Shown here: positions 33,451-45,730 of the stretch, piece after piece | How positions within the stretch are numbered: position 1 is the stretch's first letter | How the letters are laid out: each line of letters begins with the position of its first letter | Source: Dryocosmus kuriphilus | Lineage: Eukaryota > Arthropoda > Insecta > Hymenoptera > Cynipidae | Reading direction: 5' to 3' | Assembly: GCA_038277395.1 (NCBI GenBank) | Contig: CM076195.1 | Coordinates: forward strand, 23,088,327-23,152,326 | DNA: 64,000 nt | Notes under the pieces: generated by a model | The model's input: only the letters and a program-made list of their open reading frames with translations | Databases searched by the model: none | What the model was told of the DNA's origin: nothing | Program-made: the position numbers and the translations under genes

Positions 33451-36400
33451 CACGGGGCTGGTAGACTGAAATGAAAGTGTACCATGTGTTGACTAAGGCC
33501 GTGCGGTGGCGCCAGTTTAGCAGTAGGCCCACAGCTGTCAAAACACACAGCAAACTCGTTAAGAATAGCTGTTTTTATTAAATTAAACTTTAATAAAGAA
33601 TTGGTGCGCCGGTTTTTATAACTAAAATGAACTTTGTGTTTTTGGTCACCTTTTAACGCAATATTGTTTTCGAAAAATGGTGAACAAGTGTATCTGTTTT
33701 GAGTGCAAATCTGGGTATCGGAGCAACCGGCAGGAAGATGCAAATAATAAAATAAGTATGTTTAAAGCACCGAACGACAAAAAAGTATTAAAACTATGGC
33801 AAGAAGCAATTTTCCGAGCTGATATTAAAGTGAAGTTTGGTGATTCGGTGTGTTCAAGACATTTTAGCGAAGATGACATTATTTCGGAGAAGGTCGTGAC
33901 AGGGCCCGATGGAAGTATAATGGCGAGAGTAAGTGCCAAGAATATATATATATATAAATTAAATTTTAACGTTTTTCCTATTTTAAAATGCATGCGTGAT
34001 TAATCTGATTTAAATAATTAGTTGTCACATAATTAGAAATAAATATTTTTGTGTTACAAAACGTACACAATTTTTTAGAATCTCTTTCAGTCAGCTCCAA
34101 TTTTTTGACATTGAAGAAGTTTTCCAGACACATAATATGTAAGCAAAAAAATGATTAAATATGAATGAATTTATTTTACAATTTATCATTAAAATTACGG
34201 TTTCCTTTTATATCAACATTCTTAGAATAAAAAAAAAAAATAAACTTCAAGACAATTAAATTAAACTTTACGAATCAAAAACAACTAAGTTGAAATAAAA
34301 ATTTTTATTTTATCTACATTTAATTTCTTTATTTGATATTCGCTTTCTCTTATGTTTAGATAGAATCATTTTAATGATCTATTATTTATTATGATCAAAT
34401 TATGATTTACTTTAACAATTAACACTCAAACACTTTTGCTCTAAAATCACTACGGAACTTTTGTTAAAATCATTGTTTTCGTGTTAAATTCATTAAAAAA
34501 TTTGTTTATTAGGAAAATATATCTTCCCTAAGTAATTCAATATTTTTTTCTAGGAGCCGCTTAAACGGCCAAAATTGCGAAAAGGAGCCGTACCTTGTAG
34601 AAACCTTGGTCGACCAGAGAAACCTACTCCAGAAATGCGTTCTTTGGCTGTAAAAAGAGGCTTACAAGTTGAGAATCAGGCACCAAGTCAGACTTCTAAG
34701 AGGAGAAAAGAAGAAAAGGATGCACCTGTCATCGATAGTGTTGATCAACCAGGTAACATCAGCAATAAAGGCAATGGTGTTCACCCAGTAAGCAGCGATG
34801 ATGAAAATATAGTCCCCCCTCCTGCACCAGATCCAATTACTTTTTTATTTAATAGCATTCTTGCAAGTGAGAATCGTTTTTCCATGCCGATATCTTGGTT
34901 GCGAACTAATGTTAGTTTGGGTGGTCAGTCAGCTATTTCGTTTTTTACGCGCATAGGAATAAAAAGAAATGATCGTATTGATTCAATTTGCAATAAAGAG
35001 GTAACTGTAGACGAAAAAATGACTATGCTTATAAAAATTAACGGACAAATTGTTGATCATGAAAAATTTGGCATTCAAAGTAATCAGTTGCATTCTGAAA
35101 AAGATCTAGAAGATGCAATTCAAGTTATTAACAAATCTAGGATATGTCAAGGTTGTCGCGATGTAAATTTAGGTAACGAGAACGCAATTTATTTAACTTC
35201 CTTTAGTTACACTGATAAAATAGACGTCTTGAGACATAAACATTGTCCATTAATTTTACCAGATGAAAATGTTAACGAAAGAGGTAAAGATAAAGAGCAT
35301 AAAGAGCAATGCAAAACGTGCAGAACTGTTAAATATTTGTTACGGAAAAAAATAATTCGCAAGCAGCACACTAAAAATTCTAATTATTTGAAAATTAGTG
35401 AATTGAGTCCGAAAAAGAGAGAGAAATTAAAAAAAATTGCGAATGCACTTAAAAGTACAAGTAGAGCCAAAGAACGAGCACAAAATAATATAAGAATTTT
35501 GAAAAAATTGGTTAAAAATTATCAGGGAAAAATTATTAAAATGCCTGAAGAAACTGTAAATAATTTAATTAAGAATAACGAGCAAATAAGCGACAATGAA
35601 AAAGTTGCTGTGAAAGAAATTTTTAAAGCTGCTCGTACAAAACATGCAACAGGTCGAAGATATTCAGACGAATGGATTATTCTTTCTATTCTTTTGCACA
35701 TGCGTTCACCAGCGGCCTATCGAATGATTCGTGATAATAAAATGTTGCCCTTGCCTACTGTATGAACAATTCGAAGGTAATTAATTGTTTGTTGATATAA
35801 AACTAAGATTTAATAAAAATTTCAAATCACACTCAACGTTTAAAACCGAGTTTGAAAAAAAATCACAGAATTTAAAGGAAAATGAAAAAATACAAAATTT
35901 GGATAAATGCAATGTGTGTTCAGTATTGGTTCGAATTTGGTCGTTTTTATCCTTGAAGTTTAAATTCTAAAAATTTTGTTGTTTAAATTAATATTCAGTA
36001 ATATAATTTAATATAGAAATGCTCTATTCACATTTTTTTTATTTTTTGTAGATATTTATCTCAGATGGAATGTCCATGTGGTTTCGATCCTCGGTTTTTC
36101 GAAATTTTGAAGGAACATTTCGCGGAGAAATCAGGAGCACAGCTGCATGGCATTTTGTTAGTAGACGAAATGGGCACAAGAAAAAACCTACTGTTCGACC
36201 ACAAGACTAAGACTTTCAAAGGAGTAGAAGATTTTGGTGACAACATTCCAAAAGATGTTGATAAACAGATGGCTGATCACGGGCTGGTGATAATGTTTCA
36301 ACCCTTGTACGAAAATTATGCACAACCAATTGCTGTATTCGCATCTAAAGGTTCCATTCATGGGGACTTATTGTCAAAATTAGTTGTCCAAGCTATTGTT

Positions 36401-39388
36401 CTTCTCGAACAAGCAGGGGCAAAGGTGCACGGTATCGTTGCTGACGGTGGATCTTCTAACCGACGAATGTGGGCAGAGATGGGATGCAGCGGAAAATTAG
36501 GAGATGGATTCAGAAATTGGTTTGAACATCCTACGAATAAAAACCGTAAAGTTTATTTTTTCTCAGATGCACCGCATCTTATGAAGACCATTCGCAATCG
36601 CTTGGCAAATGGTTTTAAACTAAAAGTAAGAAATTTTAATTTTAAAGTAAAAATGTTTTAAATATATTTTATCGCTTAATATAAAGAAACGCTAATTTAA
36701 AAAAAAAATTTAGGTCCATCCAAACGAAAGCTCGATAAGTTGGGAAAACTTTGAAATTCTGCACGAGCTTGACAAGAATCGGCCGTTGGCTAGCCGCATG
36801 TGTCCAAATATTACTGATTCGCATATATTTCTTAAAGACAATAGTTTACTTAAAATGCGTGTATCGCTAGCTCTTCAAGTGAGTTTTTTATATTTAATTT
36901 TATCCTTTATTACTAAAAACAGTATTCTTAAATAGTACCATTTGTTAATGGAAATTCATTATTTTTACAGATTCTAAGTAGATCTACTGCTCTTGGCTTA
37001 CGCTTCTATAGAGATTATGAGAAAAGGCTTGAAAACTCTGAGTCTACTGCCAAGTTTTGTGAAACTTTTAACGATATGTTTGATGCTCTCAATCGAACTT
37101 CGAAAGAAACAGGACTCCGACTTGGTTGTAATGATATTAGGGTATATATAATAATTCAAAGAATAAAATCACATTGAATTATTAAACATATATCATTGCC
37201 ATACTCTGATATTTAAAAATATTCAACTTTTAATTTGTACAGATTTTTTGACGAAACTCTAGAGTGGTTGGATTCGTGGGAAAGAAGAGTCAAGGAAAAG
37301 TCAATCAGACCGGATGAATTTCTTACTCCTCAAACTGCTGAGGGTCTTCGGATGACATTGAACTCTACGTTGGATCTATCTATGTATTTGCTTCAGGATT
37401 TAAAAATTGATTTTGTCTTAACTGGGAGAATAAATCAAGATGCTTTAGAGGTATTTCAATTGCGCGCACAAATGAGCAAAAAAGGGATACCGATATCAGT
37501 CAGAAGTTAATAGCTTCAACAAAAATCATATTTCTAGAACTTTATTTTCAAAATTAAAAAATTGTCTTAATATCAACTTTGTTTGTAGTTTAAAAATGTT
37601 AAAATAACTTTTACTGCGATTTAACCACATTTTTCATTGAAGCATTCTAAACACATTGATTTACAGCTTATCAATTTATCCATAATCTTCAGCATTTTTT
37701 TAATAAATATTTGACTGCGATTTTACAATCTTATCTATTAATAAAGATCGTGTAACGTCGTTCATCTCGTATAGAGTTTAAAATGAATGGTTTATTTTTT
37801 TTAAAGTATTTTCAGAATTTCTACCCGCAACTTTTGCCTTTTACAAAATTACAGAATTAATAAAAATGATTTAAAGTTATTTTCCTAAGCAGGTTTTAAT
37901 TATATATTTTTAATTTACTTTTTTATTTTAACTCCTGACTCTTACTGCCCAAAGTAAGCGCGCTAATTAATTGTTTAAGTATGTTTTATTTATTTTTTTG
38001 GTATGCTTGTTTTGTTTAGAGATTCTTTGGGACGGTTCGATTTGCAGGAGGTACCAATAATCATCCTGCCACTCCCAACTTTTTACAAATCTACAAGATC
38101 CTCTCCTTTTATAGTGTTCTAAAGCCACCTAGAAACGGAAATTGCTCGATCCAAGATGATGTTCCTATAAAGCCTCTAATGTCCTTATCCACGTTAAAGA
38201 ATATTTACAAATCCGAGAAAAAAGAGTCGATGATTACGGAAATCAAAAGTAAATTGAACATAATTATTGAAAAAGAAGACAGTGACTTCAGTGATTTCGT
38301 AAATGCAGCAGATCATGACTATGATCTACCTCCCGTTTTAGATTGTTTAATGTACTTTGTTACGGGACAAGTTTGCAAAAACCTAATGAAATTTTATACG
38401 TGTGAAGTCTGCCGAACTGCATTTTTCTACTCAGAGGAGGACACGTTTCTGGTTCAAAATCATCCAATGGCCAAATTATTAACTTTTAATTATGACAAGG
38501 AACTGCGTCATCCCAACAAAAAATTATTCAATTTTTTAAAACTAGTTGAAGAATCATTTATGACTCATTGCAAAAAAAGTAATGTTTATGACCTGGTGAT
38601 ATGCGAAGTAACACAGCAGCAATTGTCTTTTCCTTGCGAAGAGCATGCAACAGGGGTTTTAGCTTATATTCTCGATTATTACTTGCAAAATCGAATGCGC
38701 CGCTTTGCAAAAATGAAAATGGCCCAGGAAAAAAAGCAAAAAAAGCAAAACTTGCAAAAGAAGAAAGCTGCAAATTTGGTGACTTCTTAAAATTGGCTGT
38801 GATAATCAGTATTCAAATATATATATAAAATATTAAGAAATATAATGATTTTTGATTATTAATTAATTAAACTTTATAAATTCGTTATATTAAAACTCGT
38901 GTTATATTATTTTTAATATGTCGGATAATGGCTGTTTTTAATTTATTATTTGAAGTTACAAATAAAATGTTTATTTCTACATCTTAGTATTATTTTCGCC
39001 TCTACCCAATTTAGAAATGGACTGTTTAAAAAAAACGCAAATATACGTGTTATACGTGTGCCCCTTCGGCTGTTATCATCTGAATAATTAGCTTTTTGTG
39101 TTGGAGGAATGCACTCCAACTTACGTGCAAATCAAGTAAGTTTTCCCGTTTTCGGCAATATTTAATTCATTAAATAGTAGAAAGATGCGAAACATCTTAA
39201 TTATCATTGTTTTATACCTAAAAACGTAAGGAAATTGTTTTTATCTAAAAAAAAAAGAATTTTTATAATTTTTACCATGCATTTTTTGAAATCTAGGCCT
39301 ACTGCTAATGTGGCGCCGCTCTATTGGCCTTAGTCAACTCTCGTGACACTTTTTCCCTACAGGCCTCTAGAGAAGTAACAGCGGGGTG
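33451..39388 (+). mobile_element. Complete P-type DNA transposon, 5.94 kb
   Basis: Flanked by the 8-bp direct repeat AGAAACAC (33443-33450 and 39389-39396), the duplication length of P elements. The outermost bases are CACGGGGCTG and CAGCGGGGTG. Just inside, about 60 bp including GTTGACTAAGGCC and TTAGCAGTAGGCC are inverted at the other end, with a small length difference. It encodes one seven-exon THAP9/P-type transposase on the plus strand. It interrupts family H copy j. Confidence 0.93.
33677..38790 (+). CDS. P-element (THAP9-like) transposase, seven exons, one nonsense codon
   Basis: Exons by splice signals: 33677-33928, 34554-35776, 36052-36625, 36714-36878, 36971-37141, 37243-37450, 38020-38790, about 1120 codons in total. 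Exon 1 is a THAP finger (CFECKSGYRS, LWQEAIFR, VCSRHFSEDD). Exon 2 has a basic linker and KHATGRRYSDEWIILSILLH with RSPAAYRMIRDN, conserved in THAP9 and P transposases. Exon 3 has the catalytic region LHGILLVDEMGTRKNL, GIVADGGSSNRRMW and FFSDAPHLMKTIRNRL. Exon 6 has TLDLSMYLLQDL. Exon 7 has FFGTVRFAGGTNNHP and a lysine-rich tail. The enzyme binds subterminal sites and cuts and pastes the element in the nucleus. An in-frame TGA at 35763 lies where relatives have arginine (CGA to TGA fits CpG decay). The phase from exon 5 to exon 6 is off by one as I place the sites. Confidence 0.88.
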
Positions 39389-39537
39389 AGAAACACCAAG
39401 CGCGTAGCGCGAGGTAAATAACCTATCGAGCGCGATGCGCGAGTGTCAACAGGCGCACGCCCTAAGCACGCTCATACTTCGCGCGAAACGCGAAATGAGA
39501 ATCTGCCCCCGAAGCGGGCAGATTTTTTAACTTTAAA

Positions 39538-41744
39538 TACTCTTCACGTTTCATAATTTACTATATTACCCTAAATTAACTTAAATATTAACTAACAAGA
39601 GGAAGAAAAATAACATTAACATAACATACAATAACACAGAAATAACATTTTCGTCATGTGAATAAATATTTTAAAATGAGAATGTAAACACAAAACTATG
39701 TTTTGAATAGGATATGAAAAAGAAAATTGTAAATGTAAATTACCAAAAAATTCAGCACAATAATAATATTTAACGATGTTAAATTTATTTTTACGGCAAT
39801 TGCAATTGCAATTTGAAATAAATTTTCATGGAAAATAAAGACGTTTTTTTCGAAACTGGCCAAATATTGCGACCTAGAAATTTCACAATTTTTAGTTTGA
39901 GGTCCTGCTCTTTCTTTACTGCAATTATTAATCGAAATGAAAGCACACTACCTGGCCCTCCCCTTACCTTATTTCATTATTTACAAATAATCGTCTGAAA
40001 AAATACATGCTATAATGTAATAAATAAGGTATTATATGAACATAAATCTTTATATGTAACTTCTTAATTACCTCAATTTTAGATTCCAAGGTTTGTCGAC
40101 AGTTTTCTTAACATGGTTTCTAAGTTTGGGGAAAAAACTAAAATATTGTTTTTCCAATTTTCAAAAATGTATTCACGCTTTTGCAAAAAGAAGACATAAG
40201 GGAAAAATAAATATTAATTTTTTAAAGTATTACTGGCATTATTTACATACATGAAATACTTTTAAAGTATTACACTCAACCCTCCTAACAAATATTTTTC
40301 GATATACATATACATATTTTCGTGCGATAAAAGAGTTGTGAATTTCTACCCCTAATTCGCCCTAATTATTTTCGCTTCTCTAACATTATACATTTCAAGG
40401 CCCTGATATTTTAATTTCTTTTATAAGTCAGTTTTAAAGAAACAATCGTTACATTTGCGTGAAATACCGATTTTTTCAATATATTTACCGAATCGAAAAA
40501 CAGAGCTCAATATAACAAATGAAGAAATTATACTTCCAATTAATCAAAATTCAAATTCCTTTTTAACGTCCAAAATTTAACTGTGACGCACGAAAAATTC
40601 TAGTTCAAATATATTTAACCAGAATGCTAGTTAACTTAACCAGGTTTTTTTTTTTTTTGAATTAGCAAATTCTTAGAAATTAAAAAAAATATATTTAACT
40701 GCAATAGTAAAGAACGACCACACTTAGACAATCACAAAAATATCATTCGTTTTGGAAATTGCGCAAATACGAGCGAGAAGTCACGGATGAAATAATATTC
40801 CTAAGAAATAGGCCTAACAAAAGAAACTCGCTTTTTGCAATATTGTTGCAAATATTAATATAAGGTTTTAACATTATGTTTTCGCAAAGCAAAGCGAAAT
40901 TCTAGAAAAGTCAAGAAACAAAAATTAATTCTTCTTTAGAATATTTACAAATATGTTTTTTTCTTTTAGTTTCATATCTTGCTTTGTTTATGAAATCATT
41001 AATATTCTTGTAATGTATATATTCAATTGAAAGGAATTGTGTAATTTTTATAAAATAAAAAATATAAATAAAGAAACTACTTTTTAATTATTTAAATATT
41101 TATTCAATTTATTTCAGCAAAGTACAATTGTTCTTTTCTTTTTTGTTTTTGAGTCTTTTTTCTGAGTATAATTATACAAAATTTAATACCTGTGTTTGCT
41201 GGATATGTAAATTAAATTAATATTTCAAACTATTTTCTATGATTATAATTTTGCTCTCTTTTTTAATTATGCCATTTTAATAAAAAAATAATATAATTCA
41301 TAAATAATGTACAGTGCATGCATATAAATTGATAATGCCTATACAATGTAATCATTATTATATATTATAAATATTGAAGACCAACTATAACTTATAGACA
41401 TGAATTTTGTATTAAATATTTAATATTCTGGTAGTAAATAAACGTGCAGTATGCAGTTTGTGCTAATCTGGTGCTAATGGTAACTGCTCGAGTAGAAACT
41501 AGGATGGTAAATCATTTTTTAAATTCCAACTTTCATCAGTTACCGACGCGCAACGTGCACCTACAAAGTAACTCTTAGGGGCATCCGCCAAGAGGGCGCA
41601 TTTATCAGCGCAAGTTTTTCACATTCTCTTATTCCATTAGTCTGCTAATCTCCCTACTAATCTCTGGTATTACTTTACTTATCTTTCACTAATTAACCAA
41701 ATTTTTCGTTTTGCATGAGATTCAATTAAAATATGTTAAAAAAT
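39538..41744. other. AT-rich DNA, nothing recognised
   Basis: No coding similarity, repeat end or RNA gene seen over about 2.2 kb. Confidence 0.5.
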
Positions 41745-42000
41745 CTTCTATCGGGGTTTTTAAAACAAAATTTGTAGATCCTTTTGAGTTAAACAACTTT
41801 GTTAATAATCACTTTTCAAGTACCTTGAATATTTTGACATTTTATGTAAAAACGGTTAAGACAAAATTTGTAGATTTTTTTGAGACAAAGAATTCTACTC
41901 TCATATATATATTTTTTTTTGTATCGCATACTTTATTCGGAAAATGGATTTTTCGATTTTGTAAAAACCGTCTTTTATGGAAAAAACCATAACTGTTAGT
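41745..42000 (+). repeat. Family H repeat, copy k (fragment)
   Basis: Two degenerate tandem units and the GAAAATGGATTTTTCGATTTTG block, diverged from the other copies. Confidence 0.65.
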
Positions 42001-44337
42001 CAAAAATTTTAATCTGAATTAAAGATGTTGGATCCATATTCTTATCTCAAAATTCGATTTTTTAATTTATTTAAAAATTTTTTTGATTCGATTTTTTTTC
42101 TATTTATGTGAAAAATCACTTCATTTCCCCTTTTTTGGTAGCATTTTTCATTGTGAACTCTGTATAAAATAGAAATTTTCTTATGCTATCAGCATAGACA
42201 ATGACGGAGGCTCTAAAAATCTGCATCTCCTCGGCATCGAGCTTGCAAATTCGAGCACCTGGTGAACCACATTGAGTAGAAGCCCGGAACTATCGCAACG
42301 ACGAAGTCCTGGGAGCACAGCAGTACACAAGACTCTAGATTGGCTCAATAGACTTACTAGAACAGTCCTCGAACGGAATCTTGAGTCAGTAGGGTGGAAG
42401 CAACGCTTGACCTTTCAAGGGCTAAAAATTTAAATACTACCGAAACTAATCTTTCCTTTGTGGTGCCTTATTTTCATTGCCCGCGGCGTTGCGTATCTTT
42501 CACAAATGTCCGCGATTTACTCCTTTTCGAATTCTTTTTTTTAACAGTTTTTTTCAAGAGTACATAACTTCACATTTCGGTGTATAACCGTTGTAGATGC
42601 GAATTATTAAATTATTTTAAAAATAATTCGGAATTATAGAATTTCAAATTCCAGTCTCTATGAATGTAGAGTTTCAAACAAAAGTCTTTCAGAATTTGCG
42701 AAACATTTAAAACTGATTTTTCAGTTTGGACTTGAAAAAAGTTTCACGATTAAAAACTTCGAAGTTTATTTTTTTTGAAAACGAAGCTTTTATTAATATT
42801 GGTAAATATAAATTAAAATATTCAAATTATTTTATATTTTAGAATAAAATGGAACAATGTCAAACTGGAAGCGTTTAACAATCAAGAATTTTCTTCCACT
42901 TAACAGTATTCAGAATTGAATGATTTGAAACAAAGCTAATATGTTTAAAGAAAACCTTGAAAGAAATTAGTACTTTTAATAATAATGTTTTAAAAGTTTA
43001 GAATTATGAATTATAAACATTTCTGATTCAGGAATTTATAACAAATTATTTAATTTGATTAATTGAACGCTAATAAATGAAGGAAATTGAATTGTATGGT
43101 TAAAAATGTCTTATTCTGAAAACTAAACCATTCCGAAAAAAAGTGGTTTGTTTTTAAATTAGAGTCGTAATCTTTTCAATAATTTCACATCAGAACATAT
43201 GAATTTGTTCCATTTTAAATTCTATGTATATAAAATTTAAGAAATGCGAATTGAAAGTGTGTAAAAATTTTTCCGTTCAATAAATTTGAAGTGGAAAATG
43301 TTCAAGATTTAACGATCAAAAATTTTCAAGCCTTTAAAGTATTTTAAATTTTAAATATCAAAGTTCCGAGTATTCGTAACTATTTTAAATTAAAAATCTT
43401 CAAATTTGAAAGACTTCAAGCTCGAAAAGTTAAATTTGGAGATATCATTATTAAAAGTTCTGAATGTTTAGCACCTTAAATTAAAACAATTTTAATTACA
43501 TGAGTATATGTGAGGCCTTTTAAAATTTTGAAACTAAAACATTAAAGAACTAAAGAAGTTTAACTGTCTGTCCTCCAGAAATTATGATGTTAAATTATAG
43601 GGGCCTAAAAGAAACCTTTTTTAAATTAAACTTTGAAAATTCTACAATTTATTTTTCTCCGTACAACGATTGCAGAATGTTATGTATCCTTCGGTTTATG
43701 TACTTTTATTGAGATTTTTACTTGGTAAAACATAATAAACAAAGTGAAGGAAATATATGTATTTAGAAAAATAATTATTGTGTTCATGCTGTAGGTTTAC
43801 TTTTTGTACGCATAATAGTTCACTGATTTAGGTTAAATGATGTAAAATGTTGACTTAAATTACCTTCATTAAATGTTCACTGATTTAGTTTAATACTTTC
43901 TATACATTCTGTCTTTTAAGAATGGAGAAAAGTCTATTCTTCATCGTGATATTACAATATATCAAACTTTAAATCGATTACCATATAAACATCGTTGCAA
44001 AATCAAAAAATTTATTATTTGTATAATTATGTTACGTTACGACGTGTGAATATTCAAATTCTTCAGTTTGATTGTACTATAAACATTGTAAATCAGAAAG
44101 AATTATTGTTCCTGTTGTCAGGTTATGAGTTAATTAATAAATTTATTTCAGAGTTTTAAAATGTTTTATTTTTGTTATCAACAAAAAAAAAAAAATGGAA
44201 AGGGCTCATTTTAAAGGTTTTTGTCGATAAAGAATCTATTTTCTGCCTGAAACTAAACCTTTATCCACGACTGACAAAGTGGGCTCTTTTAATTTGATTA
44301 TATAAAAATATTAAAAGTAAATAATAATAATAAATCA
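42001..44337. other. AT-rich DNA, nothing recognised
   Basis: A GC-richer patch at 42190-42430 is unassigned. The remainder is AT-rich without repeats or genes that I recognise. Confidence 0.45.
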
Positions 44338-44491
44338 CGATATGCGAGCAATATGCGTTTCACGACATGCGAGCGATATGCGTCTCACTTCATGACGATC
44401 ATGACATGCGAGCGATATGCGTCTCAATCAGTCAATCGTCACGCCGTGAGTGCGTAATGCGTCGCATATAGCTCGAATTTTGTTATTTGGG
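44338..44491. mobile_element. Right end of CCCAGATAACA MITE
   Basis: Tandem ATGCGAGCGATATGCGTCTCA-type words followed by TTGTTATTTGGG and then AA. It pairs with the left end at 23924, which is also preceded by AA. Confidence 0.6.
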
Positions 44492-44822
44492 AAGGACTAG
44501 CGAAGAAAGGACAGGAAGATGGGATGGACAAATCGGAAGCGGACCTCATCAGCTATCCTTCTCTCGATCGTTGCGAATCATAGAAATTAGGCGTACACGT
44601 ACCAGCCCTTTCCCAATTTTGTAAATTCCTCACGTTCTATTTATTACCTTGTAAGCACGGTAGACGCTCTCTTAAGTGTTGTGAACCGAACGTGTAAACA
44701 CTAAGTTTTCCCCGACGGCCACAAAGAGAGAAAGGTAGGACCACGTTTTCTTTAATGGTTTAGCCAGGTACTAAAAACAATTTATACAACTCTTTACAAT
44801 ATATCTTTTATTTTATTAACAA
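44492..44822. other. Unassigned insertion DNA
   Basis: GC-richer sequence between two MITEs. It likely continues the unit left at 23922 and resumes at 47870, but its identity is unknown. Confidence 0.35.
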
Positions 44823-45730
44823 CCCAGATGACAATACGTGCCGGCACGTAATCGGCCCCACGGGCTGGAGACCAAAGTGCCTACAAAATGCGTGCCTCAG
44901 GCCGGCAGAGTCGGAATCCGAGCGGCGGTCTGACACATTAGACGCACGTCTGTCGTATAAACGGCGAGGAACGACAGCCTGTAGATTGCATGCCCGCTGC
45001 AGTCTGATTGTGCGAGTCAGCGGATTGAGATCCAAAACGCGCTTGCGCGTTTTGGATCAGACTTCAACTTTTCTTCATGTGCGTGTCATCTCGTGTGGCG
45101 TTCACTTGTGAATATTTGGATTTATAAGGTAAAAAGTGATTTTGTTCATTCCGGATAACTATATACATATAATAAGGATCAACTCTTTTCTCTCCGAAGA
45201 TTTTTCGGATTCCTGCGCTGTTCTTGGATTGTGTTTGCTGAGAGGTTTGCTGAGCGTGGACTGGAAAAGCGGTAAGTGCACCTCTAACCTCAATGTCTTG
45301 TGAATTAAAATCTTTCTTGACTCGATCATATATCATCCTCCGCGAGCCTCATCAGTTATAATAGTATTTTTATTATATTAATTTAAATATTAATATTCAA
45401 TTCATATAATATTATTCAATTTTTCTTGTAGGTAATCTTTATCAAAACTGAAAAAAATCAAATTTTTGTCGAATTTTCTTACACTTGTGCATCTGTTACT
45501 CCTTAAATTAAAAATCAAAATATATATTTTGTTATTTTAATAACATAACAAAAGATATGTTTTGACTTTTAAAGTTAATTATATTGAGTGTCCAGAAACA
45601 TTAAAGTATACAAACCGAATCTACTCGCACATTCAGCCTACATTTTACCGACATTTTACCGGACCGTGTGGCTTGCAGTTCGCCGGCCCGTGTCGCCCCT
45701 GACTGTCGGACGGGCTATATAGATACCCAT

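Larger units (their letters stand above)
32358..39537 (-). repeat. Family H repeat, copy j, split by the P element
   Basis: Minus-strand copy running 32358-33450 and 39389-39537, with TACATTCTCATCAGAG start, a C20 run at 32401, microsatellite, tandem units, leader, CTTAAGG palindrome and GC-rich palindrome cluster. The P element sits inside the palindrome-cluster module, where other copies read continuous CCATAAACACCGAGCGCG. Confidence 0.85.

Noticed and set aside
33432..33993. Minus-strand open frames of 103 and 115 codons
   Set aside because: Antisense to the P element end and THAP exon; no independent support.
44808..45035. 75-codon minus-strand arginine-rich open frame
   Set aside because: Covers the MITE left end with its palindromes; no gene-like features.
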